From Rugamonas fusca (GTDB lineage Bacteria; Pseudomonadota; Gammaproteobacteria; Burkholderiales; Burkholderiaceae_D): 64,000 nucleotides of DNA. The translations under genes were made by a program, and so were the position numbers. The notes beneath the pieces were generated by a model. The model was not told the DNA's origin. It searched no databases and saw nothing but the letters and a program-made list of their open reading frames with translations. Numbering within the stretch: position 1 is the stretch's first letter; each line of letters begins with the position of its first letter. Of the stretch, positions 16,293 through 25,900 are shown one piece after another. The DNA is taken from positions 62,001-126,000 of the forward strand of contig NZ_JACEZS010000001.1 of the NCBI RefSeq assembly GCF_014042365.1, in the 5' to 3' direction.

Positions 16293-18227
16293 ATGCGCTT
16301 TACGAAGGTTTTTGCGGTGCCGCTGGTGCTGGGCTGGTTGTTGGCCGGCTGCGGCGGCGGGGGTGGGGGATCGTCCAGCACCGGCCCGGCCGCCCCCAAC
16401 CCGGATGGGAATTGGCTGAGCTTTACGGTTTCCCAGCCCGAAATAGCGGGTTATCAGGGTGAGCGTATCCCGTTTTCCGTCACCGCCACGTCGAGCCGCA
16501 GCTTTGCCCAACCGGTCAACATTGCCGTTATCGACGGCAGTGGTTCGATCACCACCGACGGCACCGTCACGGCCTTGAGCGACCTGCGTTACCGGGCTGA
16601 TTTGTCGACCTCGCCCACCTTGCCAAGTGGTCCCCGTGTGGCCTATCTCGAGGTGCGCCTGTGCGAGGACGATCCAGCGGTCTGTCTGCAACCGTTGCCG
16701 GGTTCCCCGTGGCACGTGCCGGTGCACTTCAATATGAAGTCGATGGCCGAAGCGGCGAAGCGGTTGACGTTATCGTCAGCGTCGCTCGATTTCACGACCG
16801 CGCCGGGCGAACCCGCTCACGCGACTTTAACGGCCACGATCAGCGGTGATCTGGTGGGGCAGCAGTACCATATCAAGGTCGTCGCACCCGGCGGCTTGGT
16901 CACCGTTGGTAACGTCTACCCAACCAAGGATGGTTTCAGCACCAGTTTGACCAGCTCCGCCGGCCTGCAGGTGGGCAATTACAGTGACCGAGTCGAAGTG
17001 CAACTGTGTCGTGAAGATGCGACCGTGTGTCAACATCCGGTGCCGGGTTCGCCCTGGGTCTTGCCGGTGTCGGTGACCGTGCAGCCTGGCGCCAACCTAA
17101 GCCCCCTGGCACCGGTGGCGGGCCTGGGGGCGTGGTCCACCTATCAAGGCAATGCCGCGCATACGGGGTACGTGCCGGCCAGTTTCGATCCATCCAAATT
17201 CAGCCGGCGCTGGAAGTTGCAGGTCCCGGTAGACAATTTCGTCATCGGCGGCATCGGCGCTGGCGGTGGTCCTGGCAGTATTGCCGTCGACCAGGGCATG
17301 GTCTACCTGACCGAGTTTGATACGGTACGTGGTTATGATGTGGTGGCGCTGAGCGAGGCCACTGGCGCTGAGGCATGGCGGGCCCCGCTGGGCAGGTGTT
17401 TCGGCGCGACAGCGCCCGCAGCAGCGAATGGCCAGGTGTATGTGCTGTGCGGGGATCTTACTCAGACCTATCTGGCGGTCCTCGACCAGCGTACGGGGGC
17501 GCAGCGCAGCAAGACCCAGATGTTCGGGGAACTGCCGGAGACGATGGCGCCCAATGCCGTGGGGACCGTTGCGTACATCGCCAGTTCCGACCGCGGCATG
17601 CCTTACCTCAGCAAGTTTTCCAGCCTGGATAAGCAGTTCGCCTGGCGGAATATGGCGGTCTACAACCACATCTCGCGCACGCCGGCCGTGGACGCCAATG
17701 ACGTTTATGGCTACGGCGGTGGAAAACTGGTGGCCTATAGCGTGGCGACGGGCGTTGCGGCGTGGTCGATCGCCGATCCGGATTACAACCAGTACACCAG
17801 CCGTGCGGGGATGGTCGTCATAGCCGATGGCAGGGTGTTCTTTTCGCAGGAAAACAGGCTGGTCGCGTTTGATACTGGCCAGCGCACGGTGGCGTGGACC
17901 GTCAAGGGCGTTGCAGTCAGCGAACCAGCTTGTGCCAACGGCGTCGTGTACACGACCAGCCTGATGGGCCAGGCGCTCGATGCGCGCTCGGCCGCGGACG
18001 GCACCCTGCTGTGGAGCACGCCATTGTCAGGCGAAGTCTACGCGCGTGTACTCGTCACGCGCAATCTGGCGTTCGTCTCTTCCGACCAGGGAACCGTCGC
18101 GGTCGACCTGAGCACCCATCAGATCGTATGGCGCAGTTCACTGGGGGGGGAACTGGCCATCTCCGGCAACGGTATCCTGTACATTCGGCATCCGGCTGGC
18201 ACGCTGGCGGCGATTAACTTGCAATAG
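16293..18227 (+). CDS. Lipoprotein with two tandem beta-sandwich-like domains and a PQQ-type beta-propeller
   Basis: 644 residues. A lipoprotein signal ends in the lipobox LLAGC (Cys20) followed by a Gly-rich linker, so it is probably anchored in the outer membrane facing the periplasm. Residues about 45-145 and 150-265 are two homologous domains, each ending in a matching stretch (LCEDDPAVCLQPLPGSPW and LCREDATVCQHPVPGSPW) with two cysteines that could bridge. Residues about 275-640 are a PQQ-like propeller with repeats such as VALSEATGAEAWRAPLG, LVAYSVATGVAAWSI and VAVDLSTHQIVWRSSLG. No quinoprotein dehydrogenase active-site motif is visible, so it is likely a binding or scaffold protein (BamB-like propeller) rather than an enzyme. 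Function unknown. Confidence 0.8.
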   Translation: MRFTKVFAVPLVLGWLLAGCGGGGGGSSSTGPAAPNPDGNWLSFTVSQPEIAGYQGERIPFSVTATSSRSFAQPVNIAVIDGSGSITTDGTVTALSDLRYRADLSTSPTLPSGPRVAYLEVRLCEDDPAVCLQPLPGSPWHVPVHFNMKSMAEAAKRLTLSSASLDFTTAPGEPAHATLTATISGDLVGQQYHIKVVAPGGLVTVGNVYPTKDGFSTSLTSSAGLQVGNYSDRVEVQLCREDATVCQHPVPGSPWVLPVSVTVQPGANLSPLAPVAGLGAWSTYQGNAAHTGYVPASFDPSKFSRRWKLQVPVDNFVIGGIGAGGGPGSIAVDQGMVYLTEFDTVRGYDVVALSEATGAEAWRAPLGRCFGATAPAAANGQVYVLCGDLTQTYLAVLDQRTGAQRSKTQMFGELPETMAPNAVGTVAYIASSDRGMPYLSKFSSLDKQFAWRNMAVYNHISRTPAVDANDVYGYGGGKLVAYSVATGVAAWSIADPDYNQYTSRAGMVVIADGRVFFSQENRLVAFDTGQRTVAWTVKGVAVSEPACANGVVYTTSLMGQALDARSAADGTLLWSTPLSGEVYARVLVTRNLAFVSSDQGTVAVDLSTHQIVWRSSLGGELAISGNGILYIRHPAGTLAAINLQ

Positions 18228-18235
18228 CCGCGTTT

Positions 18236-18253
18236 GCGGCGGCTGACCGCCGC
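18236..18253. terminator. Hairpin between convergent lipoprotein and GST genes
   Basis: Perfect 7-bp stem GCGGCGG (18236-18242) with CCGCCGC (18247-18253), 4-base loop CTGA, filling the gap between the two convergent stops. The T-tract is weak (TTT on one side only), so this is a modest bidirectional terminator at best. Confidence 0.4.
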
Positions 18254-18958
18254 TCAGGCGCGCGCCGGAATGGCCAGACCGCGCGCCACGGCTGGCCGCG
18301 CCAAGAACGCGGCCAGCACCCGCTGCACGTTGGGGAAGCGCTCGATGTGCACCAGCTCGCCCGCCTCGTAGAAGCCGATCAGGTTGCGCACCCACGGGAA
18401 GATGGCGATGTCGGCGATCGTGTATTGCGCGCCCATGATCCAGTCGCGCCCGGCCAGCCGTTGTTCCAGCACGCCCAGCAGGCGCGCCGCCTCGGCCACG
18501 TAGCGGTCGCGCGGGCGCTTGTCCTCGTACTCGCGCCCGGCGAACTTGTGGAAAAAGCCCACCTGGCCGAACATGGGGCCGATGCCGCCCATCTGGAACA
18601 TCAGCCACTGGATGGTTGCATAGCGGCCGGCCGCGTCCTGAGGCAGCAGCTGGCCTGTTTTCTCGGCCAGGTAGAGCAGGATGGCGCCCGATTCGAACAG
18701 GGCCAGCGGCTTGCCATCGGGGCCGTTGGGGTCGATGATGGCCGGGATCTTGTTGTTCGGATTGAGTGACAGGAACGCCGGCGACATCTGGTCGTTGCTG
18801 TCGAAACTGACCAGGTGCGCCTCGTAGGGCAGGCCCGTTTCCTCCAGCGCGATGGAGACTTTCACGCCGTTGGGCGTGGTGAGCGAATACAGTTGCAGTC
18901 GGTCGGGATGGGCGGCGGGCCATTTGGCCGTGATGGGGAAGGCGGCGAGAGCAGTCAT
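18254..18958 (-). CDS. Glutathione S-transferase, Nu class (YfcG/YghU-like)
   Basis: 234-residue cytosolic glutathione transferase. The thioredoxin-fold N-terminal domain shows LYSLTTPNGVKVSIALEE, where the TPNG segment replaces the Tyr/Ser of classical GSTs and is typical of the Nu class (YfcG, YghU, Ure2p-like), and NPNNKIPAI with the cis-proline, then ESGAILLYLAEKTG for glutathione binding. The helical C-terminal domain carries YTIADIAIFPWV. Nu-class enzymes mainly have disulfide reductase or peroxidase activity with glutathione. It stands alone on the minus strand, ending 27 bases from the convergent lipoprotein gene. Confidence 0.9.
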   Translation of the reverse strand: MTALAAFPITAKWPAAHPDRLQLYSLTTPNGVKVSIALEETGLPYEAHLVSFDSNDQMSPAFLSLNPNNKIPAIIDPNGPDGKPLALFESGAILLYLAEKTGQLLPQDAAGRYATIQWLMFQMGGIGPMFGQVGFFHKFAGREYEDKRPRDRYVAEAARLLGVLEQRLAGRDWIMGAQYTIADIAIFPWVRNLIGFYEAGELVHIERFPNVQRVLAAFLARPAVARGLAIPARA

Positions 18959-19123
18959 GTCCGGTTGTATTTGAAATAAGAATGGGGTTTTATTATCGTC
19001 CTATTTCGCCGCGTGTGCAGGAAGCGCGTTCGCGTGCCGGGATTGTCGTCTACCTGAATGTTGACCATGGCGGACCACGCTATAATCTGGCGCACGGCAG
19101 CTTAATGACGTTTTGGGGAGTGC

Positions 19124-19897
19124 ATGGTTCGATACGCATGGTCGGCATGGTTGGCGGCGCCGGCGCTGGCATTGAGTGGCTGGGCCCATGGCGCCGGGAG
19201 CGCGCTACGCTTGTGCGTGGACGCGCGCCCCCATCCACCCTACGTGCTGCTCGACCGTGAAGGGACGTCCCAGGTCCTGGTGCGCATGGCCGCCGCCAGG
19301 GCGGGCCTGCGGGTGGAGTACTACCACGCGCCCGTGGCGCGCTGCGCCGAGGAGATCCGGCTCAACCTGGCCCAGGGTTATCCCGCCGCCGGCTTTTCGC
19401 CCAGGGCGAGCACGTTCTGCACCTTTCCCATGGACGGGGATGTCCCTGACCCGAAGCGGGCCACCGGGCTGCTGCGCCTGACGCTGTACCGCCGCGCGGG
19501 CGAGCCGGCTGACTGGGACGGCAAGCGCCTGGCGAACGTGAATGGCAAGGTGCTGTCCTCGCGCGGCGCGGTCATGATGCGCGAGCGCCTGCGGGCCCTG
19601 GGCCTGGAGACGGACGATGGCGCCGCCGACCTGGAAACGAATTTCGCCAAGCTGCTGGTCCGCCGGGGCGACGTGGCGCTCGGTTATGAGAACGATGGCC
19701 AGAAGCTGCTGGCGCGCGCACCCTTCGCTGGCAAGATCGAAGCGCTGCCGGTGGCGTTCGCGCAGGCGTACCACTACCTGTGCCTGTCGCACCAGTTCCA
19801 CGACGCTAACCCGGCGCAGGCGGCAGCCCTGTGGAGCGCCATCGCCCGCACGGCCGCCTCGGCCGAATACCGGGCCGCCATCAAGGACATCAAATAG
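19124..19897 (+). CDS. Periplasmic solute-binding-like protein (ABC family 3 type)
   Basis: 257 residues with a signal peptide (hydrophobic residues about 5-22, ending GWAHGAG) and a family-3-like binding fold: it opens with LRLCVDARPHPPYVLLDREG, the usual first strand of these proteins, and has the paired-domain layout (FSPRASTFCTFPMDG in the middle, then KVLSSRGAVMMRERLRALGL). No ABC permease or ATPase gene is nearby, so it is probably a stand-alone protein of the kind common in Oxalobacteraceae, perhaps a sensor or scavenger. The ATG at 19124 has GGGGAG in front. A TATAAT lies at 19081-19086 but no -35 at proper spacing. Ligand unknown. Confidence 0.72.
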   Translation: MVRYAWSAWLAAPALALSGWAHGAGSALRLCVDARPHPPYVLLDREGTSQVLVRMAAARAGLRVEYYHAPVARCAEEIRLNLAQGYPAAGFSPRASTFCTFPMDGDVPDPKRATGLLRLTLYRRAGEPADWDGKRLANVNGKVLSSRGAVMMRERLRALGLETDDGAADLETNFAKLLVRRGDVALGYENDGQKLLARAPFAGKIEALPVAFAQAYHYLCLSHQFHDANPAQAAALWSAIARTAASAEYRAAIKDIK

Positions 19898-19899
19898 CG

Positions 19900-19916
19900 C
19901 GCCGCCGCTGGCGGCG
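19900..19916. terminator. Short GC-rich hairpin between convergent genes
   Basis: Perfect 7-bp stem CGCCGCC (19900-19906) with GGCGGCG (19910-19916) and a 3-base loop, in the 23-base gap between the solute-binding-like gene (+) and the porin gene (-). There is no T-tract. Confidence 0.35.
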
Positions 19917-19920
19917 GCCG

Positions 19921-21249
19921 TCAGAACTCCGCGTGCACGCGGGCGGCCACCAGGTGGACCGGGCCGCGGCTGCGGTTGTAGGCCGGGTTGCGCGCTTCCT
20001 GCAGGTCCAGCGTCAGGCCCAGGTGCTTGCCCAGGCGGGCCGCGTAATAGGCTTCCGCGATCTTCTCCGCGCCATACTGCAAGCCGCCGTCGCCGATCAG
20101 GATGCCGATGCCGCCCTGCGTGAAATAGGCGCGCGCGTCACCGGACAGGCCGTTGACGACGGCCGCCACGCCCACCGTGTCGTCCGGCCGGCCCCAGGCC
20201 GTGCCCTTGATGGCCAGGCCGCCCGACAATGAGCGGTTGATCTCCGTGAATTCATACGCTTCCTTGGCGCCGTCGTTCACGCTGGCGCGCGCGAACAGGC
20301 CCACGTCGGCCGTCAGTTCCTGTTCCAGGTTCACCGCCAGGCCGGTGCGCCAGGCTGTGCGGCGCACGCCGGCCACGTCGGGCACGTTGGGGGCGGACGC
20401 CTGGCGCACGGCGTCGGCGTAGCGCGCCATGCTGGCGTGGTTGGCGAAGCCCAGCAGCTTGACCTTGCCGGCGTGGCCGTTCCACCGGTAGCGCTGCTCC
20501 AGTTCCGCCACCAGCATGAACTGGCTGAGCGAAGGACGGATGATCTTGCCGTTCGGCTGCGCCGACAGCTGGAACACGCCGGCGCGCGCCGTGCGGCTGC
20601 CCTGGTTCCACTCCAGTGCCGCGCCGTAGGTGAAGCCCCAGGCGTCGGCCGCGTAATCGAAGGCGCCGGCGTCGATCAGCGACCAGTTCAGGAAATCGCC
20701 GCGCGGATCGTGGGCGTAGCTGTTGGTGTCGAAGACGTCGGTGACGGAGAATTTACCGGCCGTCAGCACCACGTTGTCCTGTGTGCGGGCGCCGCCCAGC
20801 TGGTTGGGCGCCGCCTCCACGGCTTCCTGCGGGCCGCCCAGCGCGAACGTGTGGCGCATGAAGGCGCGCGGCAGGCGCAGGTAGGGCGTGTCGGCGCCGA
20901 CCTTGTATGCTTCGCCGCTGGGGAAGCCGGCCATGCCCACCGTGTTACTGAGGCCGAAGCCCTGGTCGATCTCGGGATTGAGCCACAGTTCGGTTCCGGT
21001 GGGCAGGCGCACGCCCGCGTACACGGTGATGTCGCTGGTTTCCTCGGTGCGGCCGGCCGCGTCCAGGCTGTTCTGGCCGCGGTAGGGCGAGGCGAAACGC
21101 TTGTGATGCTGGGTGACGTTGGTGAACTGGCCGTGCACGGCCCACGTTTCCGGCGCCGTGCTCTCGTCGGCGGTGGCGATCTGGGCGTGGGCCAGTGCCA
21201 GCAGGCAGAACGGGGTAGCCAGCAGGTGGCGGTTGCGGTTTCTTTTCAT
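19921..21249 (-). CDS. OprB-family outer-membrane porin
   Basis: 442 residues with a signal peptide (MKRNRNRHLL then a hydrophobic stretch, cleavage near ATADES). OprB marks include WAVHGQFTNVTQHHKRFASP at the mature start, the central LTAGKFSVTDVFDTNSYAHDPR and the C-terminal strand NPAYNRSRGPVHLVAARVHAEF ending in Phe. OprB porins form 16-stranded barrels, classically for glucose uptake, but relatives pass other small solutes. It begins 16 bases after the stop of the Nramp-like gene on the same strand, so the two form an operon in which the porin would supply the outer-membrane step for the metal transporter. Metal rather than sugar passage is therefore a context-based inference. Confidence 0.87.
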   Translation of the reverse strand: MKRNRNRHLLATPFCLLALAHAQIATADESTAPETWAVHGQFTNVTQHHKRFASPYRGQNSLDAAGRTEETSDITVYAGVRLPTGTELWLNPEIDQGFGLSNTVGMAGFPSGEAYKVGADTPYLRLPRAFMRHTFALGGPQEAVEAAPNQLGGARTQDNVVLTAGKFSVTDVFDTNSYAHDPRGDFLNWSLIDAGAFDYAADAWGFTYGAALEWNQGSRTARAGVFQLSAQPNGKIIRPSLSQFMLVAELEQRYRWNGHAGKVKLLGFANHASMARYADAVRQASAPNVPDVAGVRRTAWRTGLAVNLEQELTADVGLFARASVNDGAKEAYEFTEINRSLSGGLAIKGTAWGRPDDTVGVAAVVNGLSGDARAYFTQGGIGILIGDGGLQYGAEKIAEAYYAARLGKHLGLTLDLQEARNPAYNRSRGPVHLVAARVHAEF

Positions 21250-21265
21250 GCGTTGCTTCCTAATT

Positions 21266-22582
21266 TCAGGACAGGTCGAGTGTGATGAACATGGCCACCA
21301 CGGCCACGGTCATGGCGGCTGTGGCCAGCCAGCCCAGCCACTTGAGTTTGCGGGTGACGACGAAGCGGCCCATCACCTTGCTGTTGGCGCCCATGATCAT
21401 CATCACGGCCATGATGGGCACCGAGATCACGCCGTTGATGACGGCGCTCCAGTACAGCGCCTTGATCGGGTCGATCGGTGTGAAGCCCAGCGCCACGCCC
21501 ACCAGCGTGGAGACGGCGATGATGCCGTAGAAGCCCTTGGCGTCGAACAGCTTGTGCTCCAGTCCCTTCTTCCATTCGAACGCGCCGGCGATGGCGTAGG
21601 CGGCCGAACCGGCCAGCACGGGCACGGCCAGCAGGCCGGTGCCGATAATGCCGGCCGCGAACAGCAGGAAGGCGAATTCGCCTGCGATGGGGCGCAGCGC
21701 GGTGGCCGCCTCGGCCGAGGTCTGGATGGTCGTGATGCCTTGCACGTGCAGCGTGACGGCCGTGGTCAGTATGATGAAGAACGCCACCAGGTTGGAAAAG
21801 CCCATGCCCAGGTAGGTGTCGATCTTGATGCGGCGGAAGCTGGGGCGGGCCTGTTCGGGCGCTTCCAGCAGGGGCCGGCGCTTGGGATCGGCTTCCAGTT
21901 CTTCCACCTCCTGCGACGCCTGCCAGAAGAACAGGTAGGGGCTGATGGTGGTGCCGAACACGGCCACGATGGTGGTGATGGCGGCCGCGTTCCATTCTAT
22001 CCTGGGCGCCACCAGCGAGCGCGCCACCTGGCCCCATTCGATATGGACGGCGAACACCACGCCCACGTAGGCCAGCAGGGCCAGCGTCAGCCACTTGAGC
22101 ACGCGCACGTAGCGCGAATACGGCACCACGATCTGCAGCACCAGCGACACCACGCCAAAGCAGGCCGCGTACAGGCGCGACGAACCGCCCATCAGCAAAC
22201 CAAGCGCCTCGCCCATGGCCGACACGTCGGCCGCGATGTTGATGGTATTGGCCACCAGCAGCAGGCTGACGATCACATACAGCAGCCAGCGCGGGAAGTG
22301 GGCGCGGATATTGCCGGCCAGGCCCATGCCGGTGACGCGGCCGATACGGGCGCTCACCACCTGGATCCCCACCATCAGCGGGTAGGTGAAGAACATGGTC
22401 CACAGCAGGTTGGGACCGAACTGGGCGCCGGCCTGGGAATAGGTGGCGATGCCGCTTGGATCGTCGTCGGCGGCGCCCGTGATCAGGCCAGGGCCGAGTT
22501 TTTTCAGCCAGCTTTGCAGCCGGGGTTTGGACGATGGCGCCGGCCGTGGCGCGCCGGTGATGTCGATATGTTGATTCTTCAT
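21266..22582 (-). CDS. Nramp-like divalent metal transporter with altered metal site
   Basis: 438 residues, about 11 membrane helices, Nramp (SLC11) superfamily. The first helix holds LGPGLITGAADDDPSG: the canonical DPGN metal motif reads D41-P42-S43-G44, so the metal-binding Asn is replaced. The helix-6 motif, normally AxxMPH, reads GTTISPYLFF (residues 210-219), so the metal-binding Met is also lost. These changes resemble Nramp-related magnesium transporters (NRMT-like) rather than MntH; magnesium or another ion is possible. The start at 22582 (MKNQHIDITG) replaces a longer upstream frame whose first 64 residues look unlike any transporter. It is first in an operon with the OprB porin, with a 415-bp leader region rich in hairpins. 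Confidence 0.85.
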   Translation of the reverse strand: MKNQHIDITGAPRPAPSSKPRLQSWLKKLGPGLITGAADDDPSGIATYSQAGAQFGPNLLWTMFFTYPLMVGIQVVSARIGRVTGMGLAGNIRAHFPRWLLYVIVSLLLVANTINIAADVSAMGEALGLLMGGSSRLYAACFGVVSLVLQIVVPYSRYVRVLKWLTLALLAYVGVVFAVHIEWGQVARSLVAPRIEWNAAAITTIVAVFGTTISPYLFFWQASQEVEELEADPKRRPLLEAPEQARPSFRRIKIDTYLGMGFSNLVAFFIILTTAVTLHVQGITTIQTSAEAATALRPIAGEFAFLLFAAGIIGTGLLAVPVLAGSAAYAIAGAFEWKKGLEHKLFDAKGFYGIIAVSTLVGVALGFTPIDPIKALYWSAVINGVISVPIMAVMMIMGANSKVMGRFVVTRKLKWLGWLATAAMTVAVVAMFITLDLS

Positions 22583-22997
22583 GCAAAATCTCGCTACAAG
22601 GGAGCGCACGCGGCGCATCCGGTCGTGACCCGGCGCCGTCCGCTGTGGACGGCGCGACGATAAAACTTGTGGCGTAGTGTGACTGGCGCATTCCCCTCCG
22701 GCTGGCCATGCGCACGCGCGCACGGCAAACACCGGCGCGGACGGCGGCATGGGGAATGGTACATCGGAAGGCAAACCGGAGTCGGCCTGGAGATACCGTC
22801 ATCCGCGCGAGGCGAGATGACGGCGGGAGATTATCCTGCGTTATCTTGCTCTGGCGGCGTCAGCGCGAAGCTGACCACTACAATCACCTGAACAACTGCC
22901 CATGACGGGGCTCCATAAAATGAAAACCCCGCGAATGTAATGGTTTGTGGCTACAAAGTCAACCAGCAATTCGCGGGGCCGGGGAGGGCATGCCGGC
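22583..22997. other. 415-bp non-coding gap: structured leader of the Nramp-like gene and a terminator
   Basis: No gene supported. On the minus strand, upstream of the transporter, there is a perfect 9-bp hairpin (22633-22641 with 22647-22655, loop GCTGT) followed by TAAAA on the plus strand, and a perfect 8-bp hairpin (22796-22803 with 22816-22823). The far end holds the DUF748 terminator. The distance and the paired elements would suit a regulated 5' leader; I could not match it to a named riboswitch. Confidence 0.5.
22919..22978 (-). terminator. Intrinsic terminator of the DUF748 gene
   Basis: Read on the minus strand: ATTCGCGGGG pairs with CCCCGCGAAT as a perfect 10-bp inverted repeat (22927-22936 with 22969-22978, loop 32 bases). 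In the minus-strand transcript the distal arm is followed by TTTTCATTTTAT, a good U-tract. Confidence 0.65.
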
Positions 22998-25900
22998 CTA
23001 TTTCGCCGACAGCCCCAGTTTGAGGTTGACGGGCTGGCCCACGTCGGCCACCACCGCTTCCGGCGCCGTGGCGCGCGTGCTGGCCGGGTTGACGCCGCCT
23101 TCCGTCAGCGCGGCCACGATGGCGCCGGCGCGCTGAGTGCCCAGGCGGGTGAGGGCGTCGGCTGGCAAGGCCTGGCGCTGCTCCAGCTTCGTTTGCAGGG
23201 AACGATAGAAGCCGCTGGCGTCGACCACTTGCGGCTCGCCCTGGATCAGCTTGCCCAGCTTCTGCCACACGGCCAGTTTCTTCTGGCCAGCGGCCGCCTG
23301 GGCCGCGCTGGCTGCCCCGGCCGCCGCGTTGGCGCTGGTGGCGTTGCCGGCGGCGTGGGGCGCCGCTGCCGCCTCGGCCGCCTTCTTCTCCTTATCCAGT
23401 TCGGCCGAGCCAAAGCGCTCGCCGTACAGGCTGCGCAGCGCGCTGCGTACCGGGCTGCTGTTCAGATCCAGCGGCCCCGGTTCCTCGCCCGCTTCGAGCT
23501 TGATGCCGGCCCGCTTGGCGATCTCGCGCCGCACGGCGCGCGCGCGCAGGGCGGCGCCGTCCGACTGTTCGCTGTACTGGCCCGGCACGGACAGGGTCAG
23601 TTGGCCGCGCTTGGCCAGGATCTGCGCCACTTGCGCCAGCTTGGCCCGCTCCGGCGGCAGCAGAGTGTCGCTGCCGGGATCGAAGCTGATCGCTTCGAGC
23701 TTGTCGCCGCTGACGCCGAACAGGTTGCCCAGCGCGCGGAATGGCGCTGTCACGATCTTGGTCAGTACGTTGCTCACGGCCTTCCACACCACGGCGCCGT
23801 AGCTGAACTGGGGATCGTTCATGTCGCCCGACACGGGCAGGCCCAGGTCGATGCGGCCATCGCTGTCCTTGAGGATGGCCAGCGCCAGTTCCAGCGGCAG
23901 CTTGAGCGCATCCGGACTGTCGATGCGTTCACCCAGCGTGAGCTGGTCGAGCACGATGTGGTTGTTGCCCTCGAGCTGGTTCTGGCGCACCTTGTATTCC
24001 AGGTCCAGCGAGATTTTGCCCTGCGCGATCTTGTAGCCGGCGAACTTCATCGTGTACGGCGAGGCAGACACCATGTCCACGTTCTTGAACACCACGTTCA
24101 GGTCCGTGTTCTCGCTGGCGGCGAAGGGATTGAGCTGGCCGCGCACGCGGGCCATCCCGAATTCATCCACGCGGCCATCGAGTTCCACCTGGCTGCGCGC
24201 ATCGCGTTTCGAGGACAGGCCCGTGATCACGCCGCCCAGTTCATAGATCTTGGCGCTGAACTGGGGCCGCAGGCTCAAGTCCGTGAAATCGAGCTTGGCG
24301 TTTTGCAGCCGCACGCGCTGGATGTGGACCGGGAAGGGCTGGCTGGCCGGCGCCGCCGCTTTGCCCGCGGCAGCGACGGCCGGCTTGGCCGCCGTGGTGG
24401 TGGCCGTGGTCGCGGGCCTGGCCGCGGCGTTGGCTGACGTGCTGGCCGCCGTTGGCGTGGCTGCCGCCGGATGTTCAGCTGGATGGACCAGCAGGCGCGC
24501 CGCGTTGAAGCTGCGGTCGTTCTCGATGATCAGCTTGGCGTTCGGTTCGACGATGCGCAACTCCGGGATATCGAGCAGGTCGGGCGCCAGGCTCAGGGTC
24601 AGCTTATCGGTGCGCACCGTTTTCCAGCTGGCGAAGCGGTCGCCATCGTCCTCGTTCAGAGCCAGGCCGGACACGTCGAACGCGCCCACGTAGCGCACGC
24701 TGGTGCGGCTGGCGGGGCCGGGCTTGGTGTTCAACTGGCCGCGCGCGGAGACGGTGCCGCCGGCCAGCTTCAGTTTCACGAACTTGGCCAGCAGCGGCTG
24801 CACGGGCGCCAGCGCCAGTTGTTTGACTTCGACGGCCGTGTCGACGGCGCCCGTGGCCGGGACCAGCGAACCTTGCGCCGTCAGCTTGCCCCCCTCGCGC
24901 ACGGCCAGGCCAGCCTGGAACTTGATGGGCTGTTTGAGGTCATTGCTGACGTCATCGAGCTTGAGGTTGAAGTCCTGCACGTTGGCCTTGATGCCCGTGC
25001 CCTGGTCCGAGTACGCGGCCGCGAACTTGTTCAGCTCCACGCTTTTCGCGTTCACCTGCCATGGCGTGGCCGCTGGCGCTGGCGCGGCGGCTGGCGCGGG
25101 CGCGGCCTTCGCGGCGCGCGTGGCCTTGGCGGTCGTGGCGGCAGTGGCGGTCGCCGCGGGCTTGCCGCTGCCGGGCAGGTGGGCCAGCATGGCCAGTTGG
25201 CTCCTGGCGTCGAACGCCAGTTGCAGCTGGCCGCCGTCCGCGTACAGGCGGCCGAACGTGGCGCGATGGCCGGCCAGGTCGATGCTGCCGTCAGTGAAGC
25301 CCAGTTCACCGAGTTTGAACGGGGTTTGCGTGCCGCTGGCGAACGTCAGGTCGGCCAGCGAGAATGCCGCGTTGTCCAGATTGAGCTTGACGCCGGTCGG
25401 GGCCTGTTCCGCTTGCAGCCGCAGGTGCAGCTGGGCCTTGTCCATGCTCACCTTGAGCGCGGGACTGGCCGTTTCGTCGATGGCGTCGAACGCGATGCGG
25501 TCGAAGTCGAGCTGCTTGAGTTGCAGTTTCCACGGTGGCGGCGGGGCGACGGGTTTTGCTGGCGCTGGCGTGGCGTTGGCCGTTGCCGATGCCGGCGGGA
25601 TGCTTGCCGCTTTGGCCGGTGCCGGCGTGGCCGATCCAGGCGCTGCCGGTGCTGCCGGTGCTGCCGGTGCGGCGCTGGATTTCGGGGTCTCGGGGGCGCC
25701 CAGCCGGGCCAGATCCAGTTCACCGCTGGCGTTGCGGCGCAGGGAAAACTTGCCGTCCGCAGCGCCCAGGCGCTCCACCGTGACCGCGCGGGTGGCGAGA
25801 TTGGCCCGCACGCCCGTCAACTCAAACGTCTTCAACGCGGCGAAGGTGGCCGCGGGCGTGCCCTGGGCCACGGCCAGGTCGTGCAGGCCGAGCGCCGCGC

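Noticed and set aside
16293-18227. PQQ-dependent alcohol dehydrogenase
   Set aside because: Propeller repeats are present but the catalytic and PQQ-binding motifs and cytochrome domain are missing.
19081-19086. TATAAT as a promoter for the solute-binding-like gene
   Set aside because: The nearest -35-like TTGACC leaves only 14 bp of spacing; kept only as a remark.
22583-22910. Known manganese (yybP-ykoY) or magnesium (M-box) riboswitch
   Set aside because: The conserved loop sequences of these classes were not found by eye; only simple hairpins are supported.
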